From Glandiceps talaboti (Eukaryota > Hemichordata > Enteropneusta > Spengelidae): a stretch of DNA of 64,000 nucleotides. The translations under genes and the position numbers were made by a program. Positions 49,573 through 62,165 of this stretch are shown piece by piece. Location of the stretch: NCBI RefSeq assembly GCF_964340395.1, contig NC_135571.1, forward strand, positions 1,761,611-1,825,610. The letters run 5' to 3'. The notes under the pieces are model-generated. The model saw only the letters and a program-made list of their open reading frames with translations, was not told the DNA's origin and did not search any database. Position 1 is the stretch's first letter. The number at the start of each line of letters is the position of its first letter.

Positions 49573-52500
49573 GTATGTGCATTAACTAGGTTGTTGTACA
49601 GGCTATTTTTCATCCCTATTCTTTACTTAGTAAAAATGTCATAACTTTGTTAAAAATATTGGCTCCATATTTACACAGTGTGTTCTTTATAAATTCAACA
49701 TATCAACAAACACATTAAAATATTGTTTGTTTATGTTATGATGAAATTTGACACGTGTGTACATGTATATTAATGTCATTTTTTTCATATTTTTAAATTT
49801 TTACAAGGTAATTGTTGTTTTTTTCGGGTTTTTTTCACTACTGTCATCATAAATTTTAAATTCGTATTCAACTTTGCTGAAATTTAATTCCATTTGGTTG
49901 CTATTATCTGTCAAAATTGCAATTTTTGTAAACCTGTATCCCATTTACAATGAAGCAGTGTTCCCTGGCCGTTAAACTGTTGGGAAATTCCAACCATATG
50001 TTTCTTGTCCTTGTCTAATCTTTGAAAATTAGGTATCATTTTAAAGCCAAATAAATTTTCTACATTACACTTCCAATTACATATGTACACTCATCCAAAC
50101 ATCACATATACAGCTATGATGGTATGTAAGTATTACAAGTTTCACAGCAATATCCCCAACTTCAACGAATTATGAATATCCCATTATATTTTGTAGAAAA
50201 TGATGAAATCCTACAATATGCGCTTGACCTGTTGCAAGAATGTGAGGAAGACTTCAACCTCCACACAGCATCCATTGAAGAATATACTGCATTGAAAGTA
50301 TGCTATCATTTCATCAAAAACACTATTGGTTTTGAAAGGGTCTATCTTTACTTTCAATTTGATTTTATTTTAATTGATACACTATACAAGAATGTATACA
50401 AGATACATTAATCCGTCTGTTTTGTGTTTGTTCCTATAACACAGCACTACATATACAACGACTTTAAAGTCAAGGAAAAAACAACATTAACTGAAGATGT
50501 TATTGTTGGGATAAAGAAGCTCGTGTTGGACATCTTCAAATGTTGTGCAGAACGTGAAAGCAGAGAGGAAGTTTTTGATCACCTCATATATGACATGATG
50601 TCACTTATCATTATGGGTGAAACATGTCGCCTAGACTACAGAATTAGGTAGGTAAACGTGATTTTAGATGTGATTATTAACTTATTATTATTATTTTTTT
50701 ATGGTAGTAAGTGGGAAGGGTGGACTCCGAACACCATCAATATTAATATTAGTATGACGTTGGATTGACCACATGACCTACACTGTTGGTCGTTCTAGCA
50801 AACTTAAAAATATGTGGAAGTTTTTCCCCGGTTGGTTCAAACTTAGTTAATTTATTTGGTTTATACATCAACTGTCAACATGTATCACCTTTCTAATAGC
50901 TAGCTGTGTTATATGTTCTTGGTACACACCACATGTCTAGTAGCTAACTAGTTGTGTTACATATTGTTGGTACCATTTCATTGTCCTTGTGGTGTATTTA
51001 TTTGTATGTTTTAGACACATGGGCCCTCTACAATTTAACAGCAAAATGTGTACATAACAAGTGAAGAGCAAAACTTCATCTTTTAATTTTGCATTCAATG
51101 TAAACAATGTACATGTAGATTTTTGCATAACTTTTGCAAACAGTTACTGTCACTAGAATGTATGTTATTCACTAGGAAAAATGTACTCTAATTACTTTCC
51201 AGTTTATATGGAGCAACCAAGAGACAGTTTGAAATCTGTGGATCACAAGTGACATCATTCAGTAATGTTCTATTGGCATATGAGCCCAACCTACATCAAT
51301 ATCCAGTTATGTTAAGTGAGGTATGTATTAATAATACAAGTACCTAATTAATTTCAGTTGATAGTGGTACTATTACTAGATTAACTAGATTATTAATTTT
51401 TTTTAGCACAACTGAACTGAAGGTTCAGTAGTGCAATAGGCATCACGAAGTGTCTGTCTGTGTGGATGTATGTGTAAACAACTTAAAGTAAAAAACTGCT
51501 GGACCGATTGCTTTGATATTTCGTGATCATGTTACTTCTGGTGTCTATTTGGGAAATTGATAAAATGAAAATGATTGCTGCAGACATGTGGGTTTTGGGT
51601 CAAAAAATGTGATCTTTGGTCAAAAAACTCTAAACTCCAAAACTACTGGGTAGATTGGTATGAAATTTGGTGGAAACATTCTTAGGGGTGAGTAAATTAA
51701 GGTTTGTTCATCATATGATTCCTTCAGTAATTTATTAGGAATGAAAATGTGTCTTTTTGGTCAAAAACCTATAATTCCAAAACTTCTCAGCAGATTGGAC
51801 TGAAATTTAAAAGGAATGGATCTGTAGGTGTATAGATGAAGAATTTTTAAGCATATCACGATCTCATCAGTAATATGCAAATACGGTATAAAATGTGAAA
51901 TTTGGTCAAAAATTTATATCTCAAAAAGTACTAGGTCAATGAAGCTGAAACTTGGTGAGAGGTTTCCAGAAGTCTTAATCTACAGATTTTGTTCTTAATA
52001 ATTGGACAGAATTGGTTGTAGCTAACATGACCACGCCCATAGCAACAACTAAATGGGAGTATATTTTGGTCGAAAACAACCAGACTAATGATTCTCCTTT
52101 CCTTGTTTATGTTATGTAGAACAAAAGTGGTTTGCCCGAAAAAAAATCAACTGCATCAAGCCGTCCTTACAAGAAACCACATATGGAACATAAGAAAATC
52201 TCACAGGTTATTGGCCACGCTGTCAGTGTTGCAGATGAATCTGTATTTGAAACAGATGATTATAAAATTGTGTACCATATTTCTCTTAAGGGTTTAGGCA
52301 AGCTTATTATTACTCGTACACATGTTGCAAAGAACACCCTTAAGAAAATAAAGGAGGGCTGTCTGGTGAAAAAAAAAGTTGTGCCATCTCCTTCAAATGT
52401 TGAGCCATCTCCTCTGAAAGTTGCGCCATCTTCTTCAGATGTTGAGCCATCTCCTCTGAAAGTTGCGCCATCTTCTTCAGATGTTGAGCCACCTCATTCC

Positions 52501-52809
52501 AAAATTGCGCCATCGTCTTCAGATGTTGAGCCACCTCCTTCAGATGTTGAGCCATGTCATATTTATGCTGAACTGTCTCCTTCACATGTGGTTGAATCGA
52601 CCATTCACCTTGACAGCCACCCTGTCCACCTTTTTGTTTATTTGTACATACCAATTTTAATTCTGGTGAAACTTTGTAATTTTATTCACGAACCTACTGT
52701 AAAAGATGTACCAAAAAAACAAACAAGAAAATCAAAACCAATCTTAAAACGTCCAAGTAAGAGGAAGCAATATGAATCGACTCCCACAAAGAAAAGGAAG
52801 AAAACCTAG
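49149..52809 (+). CDS. Unrecognised protein with Pro/Ser repeats and basic tail, 5 exons
   Basis: Exons 49149-49572, 50197-50297, 50445-50647, 51203-51320 and 52120-52809 join in frame (GT-AG) to about 511 aa. I do not recognise the family. Residues 1-70 are Ser-rich and low complexity. Roughly 75-300 look globular and mostly helical (HYKLLNFNLHRGRNTVAEYV, EEVFDHLIYDMMSLIIMGET). After residue 300 comes a Lys-rich stretch, then about five imperfect 14-residue repeats (VEPSPLKVAPSSSD), a hydrophobic segment VYLYIPILILVKLCNF, and a strongly basic tail (KRPSKRKQ, PTKKRKK) that could be a nuclear localisation signal. The start has a good context (GCGATGG) and a TGA in frame just upstream. AATAAA at 53,088 may be its poly(A) signal. 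Confidence 0.72.
50197..50297 (+). CDS. Unknown-protein gene exon 2
   Basis: ENDEILQYALDLLQECEEDF to YTALK; helical and acidic. Acceptor TATTTTGTAG. Confidence 0.75.
50445..50647 (+). CDS. Unknown-protein gene exon 3
   Basis: HYIYNDFKVKEKTTLTEDV to GETCRLDYRI. Acceptor CTATAACACAG, donor GTAGGT. Confidence 0.75.
51203..51320 (+). CDS. Unknown-protein gene exon 4
   Basis: LYGATKRQFEICGSQVTSF then LLAYEPNLHQYPVMLSE. Donor GTATGT. Confidence 0.72.
51395..52075. repeat. Dispersed element with ~150-bp internal repeats
   Basis: TTGGTCAAAAA, CTCCAAAACTACTGG, AGATTGG and TGAAATTTGG recur three to four times at about 130-160-bp spacing. The end, ACATGACCACGCCCATAGCA, is shared with 27,766. It lies in the last intron of the unknown-protein gene. 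Confidence 0.7.
52120..52809 (+). CDS. Unknown-protein gene exon 5 (terminal)
   Basis: 229 codons plus stop. Contains the 42-bp (14-codon) tandem coding repeat around 52,380-52,560, a hydrophobic stretch and the basic C-terminus. Confidence 0.72.
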   Translation, partial: NKSGLPEKKSTASSRPYKKPHMEHKKISQVIGHAVSVADESVFETDDYKIVYHISLKGLGKLIITRTHVAKNTLKKIKEGCLVKKKVVPSPSNVEPSPLKVAPSSSDVEPSPLKVAPSSSDVEPPHSKIAPSSSDVEPPPSDVEPCHIYAELSPSHVVESTIHLDSHPVHLFVYLYIPILILVKLCNFIHEPTVKDVPKKQTRKSKPILKRPSKRKQYESTPTKKRKKT

Positions 52810-52917
52810 GTGATTCTAGTCTCTTTGCTAAGAGAGAGCTAGCAGAGCTATAGAGCTAGATGGACTGTCTTATTTTTTGAACTTGTCCATCTACTTTTAA
52901 GCTCCACTATCGAAAAC

Positions 52918-53003
52918 ATACATACATACATACACACATACATGCATGCATACACACACATACATACATACATACATACATACATACAAACATACATACA
53001 TAC

Positions 53004-53034
<31 letters not shown>

Positions 53035-53052
53035 CATACATACATACATACA
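52918..53052. repeat. (CATA)n microsatellite in the probable 3' UTR
   Basis: CATACATA repeats with a few CATGCATG and ACAC changes, before the AATAAA at 53,088. Confidence 0.95.
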
Positions 53053-53093
53053 GTAACACTATAAGATAAACTCGGTTGAAGATTTTTAATAAA

Positions 53094-53855
53094 GTATTTT
53101 GAAATGAATATGAATTCGTGAACGGTTTGTGTCATATAATATTAACAATACATTGCTAAGAATAATCATGGCCATGGTAAAAACATTGCACAAATTTTTA
53201 CATCATCTTTGCTCCGATCTCTAGAAAATAATTTACCTCAATTCATTTATACTGGGCAGTGTCTTATTGATGTTACAAATTCCTTCTTGTTTAGAAATCA
53301 TTATATTTTATTAATTTTAAATGTGAAGAAAAATTCAAAAGTCAATAATGCTTATATTTGATGGGAAATTTAGGAAGGACTCAGAATGCTTTATTTAATA
53401 TATTTGCACTTAGAATTTCTGTCCCGTATACTGTCTCGCAAGTGTCGAATGGTTTTGTCTTTTGTCGGGTGGACTAATTTTTCAGGAAGGTTATAATATA
53501 CCGATGAAGTCTGTGTGTCTGTGCATGCGTGTGTGTGTGTGTGTGTATCACGATTTCCGAAAAAATGGCTGCATCAATTCAAACGAAATTACATAGACAT
53601 GTTCCGTAGGGTAATGGCCAGAACTGATTAGGTTTTGGTAATAATCCGATGAATATTAATGACCAATTTGAGTAATTAATCGATCGAACGAGTATAAAGT
53701 TGGCCTCAGATTCAGATTCAGGTAGCATTATCTTATGAACTTATATCGCATTAGATAAACTGTGATCAAAATGATTGTTAAGATTGGGAGAAAAAAACGT
53801 CGAAATCACCTAATATAAATAGATACTGAAAATGCAATTAAGAGACATCAAACGT
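53094..53855. other. Intergenic, nothing recognised
   Basis: AT-rich, with a short TG run at 53,527. No gene or structured repeat seen. Confidence 0.5.
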
Positions 53856-53859
53856 AGCC

Positions 53860-54560
53860 ATAAGAATGAGGATTGAGTATTTATTTTGGATTTTAAATCC
53901 ATAAATCAATCTCATCATGGCTTCCTCCTTGAAAAATCAACGTTCAACAACATTATCGAAGTCTGTGTTTGTCACCAAATACGTTGTAGAAAGCTAAAAG
54001 ATGTGCAACAATTCAATGAACTGCAAACAAGGACCTGGTATATGTTGTTGTGTCACATTGATTTTTCAAGTAGAAGTGATGATAAAATTTTGTAAATTAA
54101 ATAGCCAATATAAATACCTAATTCTCATCCTTATGGTCACGTTTATAAAAAATATGTATTTTAGATCTAAATTTAGTTTAAATATATAGGCATATATGAA
54201 ATGTTCCCACGTTTATGGATAAATTCTGAATAAATAAATGTACTAGCGTTAGACTCGATTGACTTACTGTGGACATATGGATGAGGATTTGGCATATAGT
54301 TTTAGATATTTTATTTATAAAACAATCATGGCTTCATAGTTGAAAAAATTAATGTGAAACACCAAAGACCAAGTCTGTGTTTGTAACTCAATACATTGGA
54401 AAAATCTAAACTATGTGTAAAAAGTTTGTTATTGTACGAACATATTGAAACACAGGCTTGGTCTTGTGTAGTTTTACATCGACTTTTCAAGTAGCAAGCT
54501 GTGATAATTTTTTTTTTCATAAATTGAAAATCTAAATCCTCGTTCATATGGTTATTTTTG
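53860..54560. repeat. Two-copy ~410-bp diverged tandem duplication
   Basis: GAGGATT..AATCA..CATGGCTTC..TTGAAAAA..AAGTCTGTGTTTGT..TTTTTCAAGTAG occurs at 53,868-54,110 and 54,280-54,540. Confidence 0.75.
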
Positions 54561-55554
54561 AGTCTAGAAACTAACAGTTGTTAAGTGACTATAAGTACAC
54601 TGTAAATAATAACACTCTGATGACTCTTATTGTTATAACAGCTAAAATAAACTGGCGCCAAAATGTAAAAGCATTGCCTCTTCGGCAAGCTGTGTGCACG
54701 CCAGAATAAATACGTTTATCTAGATACCATGCATAGTATCGTAGTCTACAAGCGTCAGTTAAAACTTTTTGCGCGAGTTTTTATCGAATTAAAACATATT
54801 ATTGGATCAACGAGTCACATGAACCATATCAACTTGTCAATATGTTGAGATTGGCGTCATCATATCAAACTATTTTTTAAATATAAAATACTCCAGAAGG
54901 TTACTTACATCATTATAACAAGGTAAGGAATGCATTTACAAAGTATTCGGAAGAGGTACTTTAAACCTAATAAAAATTCGGTGGTTTTCTTTTTTGCTTT
55001 GTTTTTTTTCCGATAAATTACATGTATAATGTCCGACTCAATATTGAAAGCGGATATCCTCAAATTTTGGCATCAACATTTGACGTCATCACCTCATGAC
55101 GTCATCAACACGTGACAAAACGCTGGCTCATGGACAATGGAAGTTATAATTGCTTACGCTTGATAAATAGTAGTCGTTAATCACTGTCTCTAGAAAGTCC
55201 AATATTGCCACAATATTTCAAGATGGCCGCCATATCGTGGGTTCTTGTAGGCTCTTACTTTGCATAATTAAGAAACCTACTTTGCATATCAAAAATGCAT
55301 ATTTTGCATAACCGTTTGCATCTAACAGTTACATTTAAAAAATGTTTCCTTTAAGTGCTTGTGTACTGATAGAAAGTTAGCTATACAAACTAAAGCATAC
55401 AATGGTTATGTATTGAAATATGTATGTAAAATATTAATAGACCATGCAGGCAAAGTTTTAGTTAAGAGTCGTGCAATCAGAAAATAAAAGAGAACTCTAT
55501 ATTCTGTCTTGTTAAATGGTGCAATATAAATATGCCAAGAGAAAACACACTAGT
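54561..55554. other. Intergenic, nothing recognised
   Basis: AT-rich. Short TGACGTCATC-type motifs cluster at 55,081-55,108. No gene seen. Confidence 0.5.
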
Positions 55555-55775
55555 ACATGTATTATATTTGCACAAACAGACCGGAAACGGTATTCTGACA
55601 TGGAAGGGAGGGTGTTGACCTCATTTCACGGTGAAAACAGACCGGAAGTATTCTAACATGAAAGCGAGGTTGTTGACCTTGTGCTGTCATTTGCATAAAC
55701 ATCCCGGAAATGGTATTCAACCGGAAATTACTATTCTGACATGAACAGGGGGTTCTTGACCACATCCTATCATCT
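55555..55775. repeat. Degenerate ~75-bp tandem repeat x3
   Basis: ACAGACCGGAA, TATTCTGACATG and GGTTGTTGACC are repeated three times with divergence. Confidence 0.75.
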
Positions 55776-56725
55776 GCTTGTACGGTACCGACTTAAACTA
55801 CCTAACTATGACGGAGCGTTAACGTGAAACACTTGTATAAAGAGGGCGCACTTCATGTTCCCGTTGTTGGCAGGAGATCTCGACAGTTTGTGGTGCTTTT
55901 TTGGTTGTCTTTCGGTAAGGGTGGTGGAAGACGTCCAATCCTTTGCATACTATTCAGTCCATTTGTTGAGCGTATTGTAATGTGTTCTGGGATTACTAGC
56001 CAGTAATTTCTGCCCTCTGTCGGTGTATCTTGCAACTGTTGTTTGTCTAGATAACAAAATAGGTGGTAATGAAGCATAAACTTTAATACTGAGAATGCCT
56101 TACTGTTAGTTTAAACATGTCTGGCTTTGCTAAATTGTCTGTTTTTACACTGATAATGAGAAGCTATATACCAATGAAAGAAACTTTATACTTTTTTATT
56201 ACTTTGTTCACGAAATCTCAAACTCATTCTCAGTTCAAACCAGGGCAAAAAATTAGGGGTCATCGTATAAATTTTAACAAAAGGGAAAAAAATAATGCTC
56301 AACAGACAACTTGGTGTAGCCGAAGAGGGCGTTTAACCATAGAAATATTTACAATCGTTCAAATGCAATGTTGACAATTACAAAGTATATCAATACAAAC
56401 AGATTAGGGTAGTGATGACGTAATCATGAGCAAATTTTCTCCATAAACCTTAACTGGAAATCTCCAAAATAGGCTTCAATTTTATCAAGTGCACGTCATC
56501 TTTACGAAATTTCAAAGTGGAGTAAAGTTACCGAGGTAATATTTTATCACCCAAAATCATACGTGCTAGTAAGTTGACAGCAGTAATCAATACATATACC
56601 AAGGCAGGAATATGTCTGACTAGGAGCTTCCTTAAAATATGGGAGAAAAAACACATCTACATCCCATAGTTAACACTAGCCTGTAAAGCAAAACTTATGT
56701 GGTTGGTGATATCCACAGTTATAAA
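55776..56725. other. Intergenic, nothing recognised
   Basis: No gene or structured repeat that I could support. Confidence 0.5.
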
Positions 56726-57088
56726 TACAACTGCTGACATCAGACTGTGAACGAACGGAACCTGTCACAAACAGGGAAAGTAAACAGATGAATTGAATTA
56801 TTACACTTGGAACAGCATGTTGGAAGTACAGAGACTTGTATTACATTTTATGGTTTAATTAGATCAGTTTTATGGCTTCTTTATGTCTACATGAAATGCC
56901 AGGAAACTTCTAATATGTTTGTGACTGTGATCTATTTCGTAAAGAGGGCACCATACAACTGTTCTTATCAAATGGTGAAATGTAATACAAGTCTCTGTAC
57001 TTCCAACATGCTGTGCCAAGTGTCACTACTCCAATTCAGTTGTTTACTTTCCATTCTCTTCGTCCACGGTCTGCTATCGGCGGTTGTA
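56726..57088. mobile_element. Foldback MITE family A, copy 2
   Basis: TACAACTGCTGACATCAGAC to GGTCTGCTATCGGCGGTTGTA-like right end. Same interior as copies 1 and 3, non-coding. It lies 47 bp from an exon of the membrane-protein gene. Confidence 0.87.
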
Positions 57089-57134
57089 AGTTGTAAGGCC
57101 TTGCATAGAGAGGATCTAACGTACGTATACTTAC

Positions 57135-57228
57135 TAAGACCAAGGAGTTCTGTTAACTGATTGTGATCTGTAGACGGTATCATGATTACTGGAGACGTAC
57201 CATTCTGACATGGGTCTTTATAATACAT
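57135..57228 (-). CDS. MS4A-like exon, cytoplasmic tail
   Basis: 31 codons plus one base, acceptor TTTTTTTTTAAAG, donor GTAAGT. Confidence 0.6.
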
Positions 57229-57327
57229 CTTTAAAAAAAAAAGAAAGGGGAAATAGGTCACCAATACATAAACATGCACACACGTGTGCCCAAGTGCACA
57301 CATATCGCATATACATACATACATACA

Positions 57328-57358
<31 letters not shown>

Positions 57359-59259
57359 GCACATACATACATACATACATACATACATACATGCATGCAT
57401 GCATACATACATACATACACACACACGCGCGCGCGCACACATGTATATAGAATGATATAAACAATCATACACGCGCTGGCCTGTACACATAATATCAATT
57501 ATCTACATGTAAATTATTACAATTTTAGTGTAAAGAAATTGCTCGAGCCAGCTCATGTCATTACAAATCTTACCGCTAGACATTGAACTAAACTTGTGTG
57601 TAATAAGTCAAAGGAATCCGTCGTATACCTGAACAATTATATAAGATTGATGTAATATTTATTAGATACTAACAGTGTGGTTGGTGGGTAGGAGAGACTC
57701 CATGTAATATGTGCATCAACGCTGGACATAAATTGTTATTACTGCGGAAAGCTAGCTATCGGCTAACTGTGATAGACATATACAAGTAAAACTATTGTGA
57801 AAGTTGATTAACGTGGTGGAGTACACATGTGAGTGGTAGTTGTGCCTTTTTTATGTTGATATAATCACCATGTGCTCAAAATATACCAAAACTATGAGAT
57901 TGAATGTGTTCCCACTTGCCAAAAACTTGCCATCAGACAGCGTAATTCCACCAACGACCCTTGTTACCTTATTTCAAAGTAAAACGTTTCATCAGTATTT
58001 ATAGTTTGTATTTATAGTTTGGCTTGCCATACTCAGGCGTCTTGCATCACTACTGCATACTTACGTTTGGTTTGTAGTCGCAAGAACCGAAATAACAACA
58101 GGCGAATACGCTTAAAACAGCTACAACAAACTCAGCCAGGGCAACGGCTATAACGGCACAGTCTACGATCTTCTGAGACATCTAAATAAAACGCAATAAA
58201 ACCAAGGCCATATAGTATCAATTCAAGCTTAATTTTAGAAAATCGTATAACAATATCTCCTACACTAGACATCGAATATGTATAAGTTTGTCGTTTGCAT
58301 ACACATGCAGATATACAGCTAAAATGATGTTGGTTTGGTGTTTCACTCATGTAACATGACATTTAATACACACACTCAGACAACTTCTAATGCAAAAAGA
58401 AACAATTACATAGATGCCGCACACAGTGGAGATGTAGAAGTAGTCAAGTTGAAATGTTAATTATCAGTCACAAAATAAACAATTGCAGCCATTAAAATCA
58501 TCAAGTCCATGTGTAATGTTTTCATTTTAGGCCTGTCTTTACTGCCCTGTCAAAGTATATCAATGCTTATCACTGGCCAATGTGATTGGGTAAAGGATCC
58601 TGCTGTGTTTATTGTGTCTCTGTTACTGTTTAGTCTAGAGTTGAAATATGTCTATCTTTGTGTCAAATACGTAATGTCCCATGAAACACCAAGCCTACAT
58701 CATTTTAGCTGTAATGTCCCATGAAACACCAAGCCTACATCATTTTAGCTGTAATGTCCCATGATAAGTGAAAGACCAAGCCTACATCTTTTAGCTGTAA
58801 TGTCCCATGAAAGACCAAGCCTACATCATTTTAGCTGTATTGTCCCATGAAACACCAAGCCTACATCATTTTAGCTGTAATGTCCAATGAAACACCAAGC
58901 CTACATCATTTTATCTGTAATGTCCCATGATGAGTGAAACACCAAGCCTACGTCTTTTTAGCTGTAATGTCCAATGATGAGTGAAACACTAAGCCTACAT
59001 CTTTTTATTGAGCACTGTTTACCTCTCCAGTATAGCCACATTACATATACTGAGTTAATAATATATATATATATATATTTACTTACTGGCTATCTCTCCC
59101 AGAATATACAATATAAAGTACAGTAATGAATACAATTCATAATTATTGACAAACCTGTCCATAGTCTCCTTGGTTAATATATGCAACTACAGTTACAGGC
59201 ATTAATACCATGGAACTTAAGATAGCTATTACCACGGAGAGCAGCATAAATAATATTGT
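57135..59259 (-). CDS. Multi-span membrane protein, MS4A-like, partial (3 exons found)
   Basis: Exons in order 59259-59155, 58181-58065, 57228-57135 join in phase. The first encodes a transmembrane helix (TILFMLLSVVIAILSSMVLM then PVTVVAYINQGDYGQ). The second encodes another (IVDCAVIAVALAEFVVAVLS, VFACCYFG), followed by a Cys-rich end. The third is a polar tail, MYYKDPCQNGTSPVIMIPST. The helix, loop, helix and Cys pattern, with LAEFVVAVLSVFxC, resembles the last two helices of MS4A/CD20-type four-span proteins. That is inference; other four-span families are possible. The 5' exons (first two helices) and the last exon were not found, so the gene is incomplete in this reading. Confidence 0.65.
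57308..57440. repeat. (CATA)n/(CATG)n/(CG)n microsatellite
   Basis: CATACATA runs with a CATGCATG core and an ACGCGCGCGC end, in an intron of the membrane-protein gene. Confidence 0.95.
58065..58181 (-). CDS. MS4A-like exon, fourth membrane span
   Basis: 39 codons, phase 0-0, acceptor TTTTATTTAG, donor GTAAGT. Confidence 0.7.
58668..59010. repeat. ~40-bp tandem repeat x8
   Basis: TGTAATGTCCCATGAAACAC and CAAGCCTACATCATTTTAGC repeat with small insertions (ATGAGTGA). A single inverted copy lies at 58,320-58,365 in the same intron. Confidence 0.92.
59155..59259 (-). CDS. MS4A-like exon, third membrane span
   Basis: 35 codons, phase 0-0, acceptor TTTCTGTTCCAG, donor GTTTGT. Confidence 0.65.
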
Positions 59260-59375
59260 CTGGAACAGAAACAATAAGAAAACGTTAGGTTTATTCTCAA
59301 TTGGTTTTGGTAGTAAAGACAAGGTTCAAAAGACAAGGTAGCCTACCTGTATTGAGCAAAGAAAAGTTTTGTGTA

Positions 59376-59728
59376 TACAACCGCTGACACCATACCGTGG
59401 ACAAACGGAACCTGTTACAAACAAGAAAGGTAAACAACTGAATTTGATTAATAACACTTGGCTTAGCATTTTGGAACAGCAGAGGTTTGATAAGAACAGT
59501 TTTATGGTCTCTTTATGTGTACATGAAATGCCAGGGGAACTGGAAATTTGTTTGTAAACTTTAACTATTATGTAAAGTAACTATAAAACTGTTATTTATC
59601 AAATTTTGGAATGTAATATAAGTCTCTGTACTTCCAACATGCTGTGCCAAGTGTTATTAATCCAATTCAATTGTTTACTTTGTTTGTAACAGGTTCCATT
59701 CGTCCACGGTCTGATGTCGACAGTTGTA
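59376..59728. mobile_element. Foldback MITE family A, copy 3
   Basis: TACAACCGCTGACACCATAC at the left, GTCTGATGTCGACAGTTGTA at the right. Same interior as copies 1 and 2. Confidence 0.87.
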
Positions 59729-59921
59729 TGTTTTTATAGTTACAATACATACTGAAACACACGACAATATGTTGGCTCCATACAGCAATATTTGTAAACC
59801 CGGGACTAACACAGTTGACATCGGGACTTATCTTGACTGTCTCGTACAAATGGTCACAAGTGAACTGAGCCCCGAACTTTCAAATACGTCACCAGGGGCG
59901 TCCTTATAATCCCTCCCTCTA

Positions 59922-60880
<959 letters not shown>

Positions 60881-60892
60881 TATATATATATA

Positions 60893-61102
60893 TATAACTC
60901 GGTGAGTATCAATCTGCTATAAGACAGTGCTCTATACCGCAGTGGCAGAGCGTAATAGTTTTGGTGGTACTGGAACTCTTTCTTGGGTGTAACTCGGAGT
61001 TTCACGCATATTGCGATCATCAGACACTCTGAGGCCTACTCTCTGGGTGTGCTGTATATATAGAGTGTAGACAATAGAAATACCATCACTATTGTCTGTG
61101 TC
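60893..61102 (-). mobile_element. Left terminal repeat of the Penelope-like element
   Basis: About 150 bp from TAATAGTTTTGGTGGTACTG to TACCATCACTATTGTCTG, present inverted at 62,166-62,305. An outer part, ACAGTGCTCTATACCGCAGT, is also inverted at 60,520-60,560. Confidence 0.85.
60987..61027 (-). ncRNA. Hammerhead ribozyme motif (minus-strand copy)
   Basis: Exact reverse complement of the motif at 62,233-62,273: stem I GTGT/ACAC, core CTGATGA, stem II CGCA/TGCG, core GAAA, very short helix III CTC/GAG. Confidence 0.7.
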
Positions 61103-61231
61103 GGTGGGTAGGTGTTGTATGTGTGGAGGTGTTGGTTGTTATTGTGTGGGTTATTGGGTGCGGACAAGTAAGTGTTGGCGGGTTGTTCCATGTTGGGCTT
61201 TGATGTTCCGTTAGTTAACGGGTTTAATAGT

Positions 61232-62165
61232 TTAGGTGATAGATGCTCTGTTGAAGTTGGACAAATAAAACTTATTCTCGTGTCGGCATTTGGATATCAA
61301 CTCAGTTCTTTTGTTTAGTGTGGAGCTTTTGTCTGCTTTAATAATAGTTAGTTTTTCGGTTAAACACAGGTTGCATCGTTTTGTTTTATTGGTGTATGCT
61401 TGGGCTTTCTTGTTGATGGACCAGGATACGGAAAAAGGCTCATTGTTTCTTTTCAGTTTCCAAATGTGTTTTGATAGTTCTGTGCTGTTTTCGTGTTTTT
61501 CATGTTTGAATGACTGTTTGTGGTTGGCGTATCTCTGTTTGAAGTTGTTCTCTGTTAGACCGATATATACTTTTGTTTGTTTTCCGTGGACGGTGGCTTG
61601 GTATACGATGTTTTCCGTTTGGCATTCGCCGTTCAGAGGGCAGGTGTCTTTCTGTCTGCAATTACAGGGTTTTTGAGTGGGTTTAGTTTCGCTGTTGGAG
61701 ATGGTGGCGTTATGCGCTTTGATTATGGTAGCCATGTTTGGCATGCAGCTATAACTGACTTTGACATTGTTTCTGTTGAATATTTTGTGTAACTTAGAGT
61801 CTGCTGGGAAATGTTTTGTGATTAGGTTGAGGAATCGTTTGCCTACATTGGTGGCTACATTTTTGCTGTATGGTGGGTTAAACCAGATGGTGTTTCTATT
61901 TCTGTTTTTCTTGTTTTTCTGCGTCGGGGTGCTGGTGTACGTGATGTTCTCTTTGTGGCCGCTGGTTTTTAGTGCATTTTGGTACAGTGGGGCTGCCTGG
62001 TTGAAGATGTGTTCGTCGGATGATATGTCGGAAATTCTACGGCCGATGGCTGACGATATGTTCTTGATGATGCTGGGTGGGTGGTTAGACTGTGTGTGTA
62101 TGTACATGGGGTTGTCGTTGGGTTTCTTGTAAGGGTAATATTTACCGTTGTTGAGGTTGAGCAGA
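61232..62165 (-). mobile_element. Penelope-like element, GIY-YIG endonuclease part
   Basis: The minus-strand frame reads KYYPYKKPND, QSNHPPSIIKNI, RISDISSDEHIF, then a Cys cluster (CNCRQKDTCPLNGEC), then the GIY-YIG core VYQATVHGKQTKVYIGLTEN, FKQRYANHKQSFKHE, and a CNLCLTEKL end. This is the C-terminal part of a Penelope-like (Neptune-type) protein. The frame is open over about 300 codons. The reverse transcriptase is not present between the flanking terminal repeats, so this is a truncated or internally deleted copy. Its terminal repeats are inverted with respect to each other. Confidence 0.9.

Noticed and set aside
61290-62132. Plus-strand frames of 71-128 residues at the Penelope element
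   Set aside because: Antisense to the GIY-YIG coding frame; no similarity of their own.
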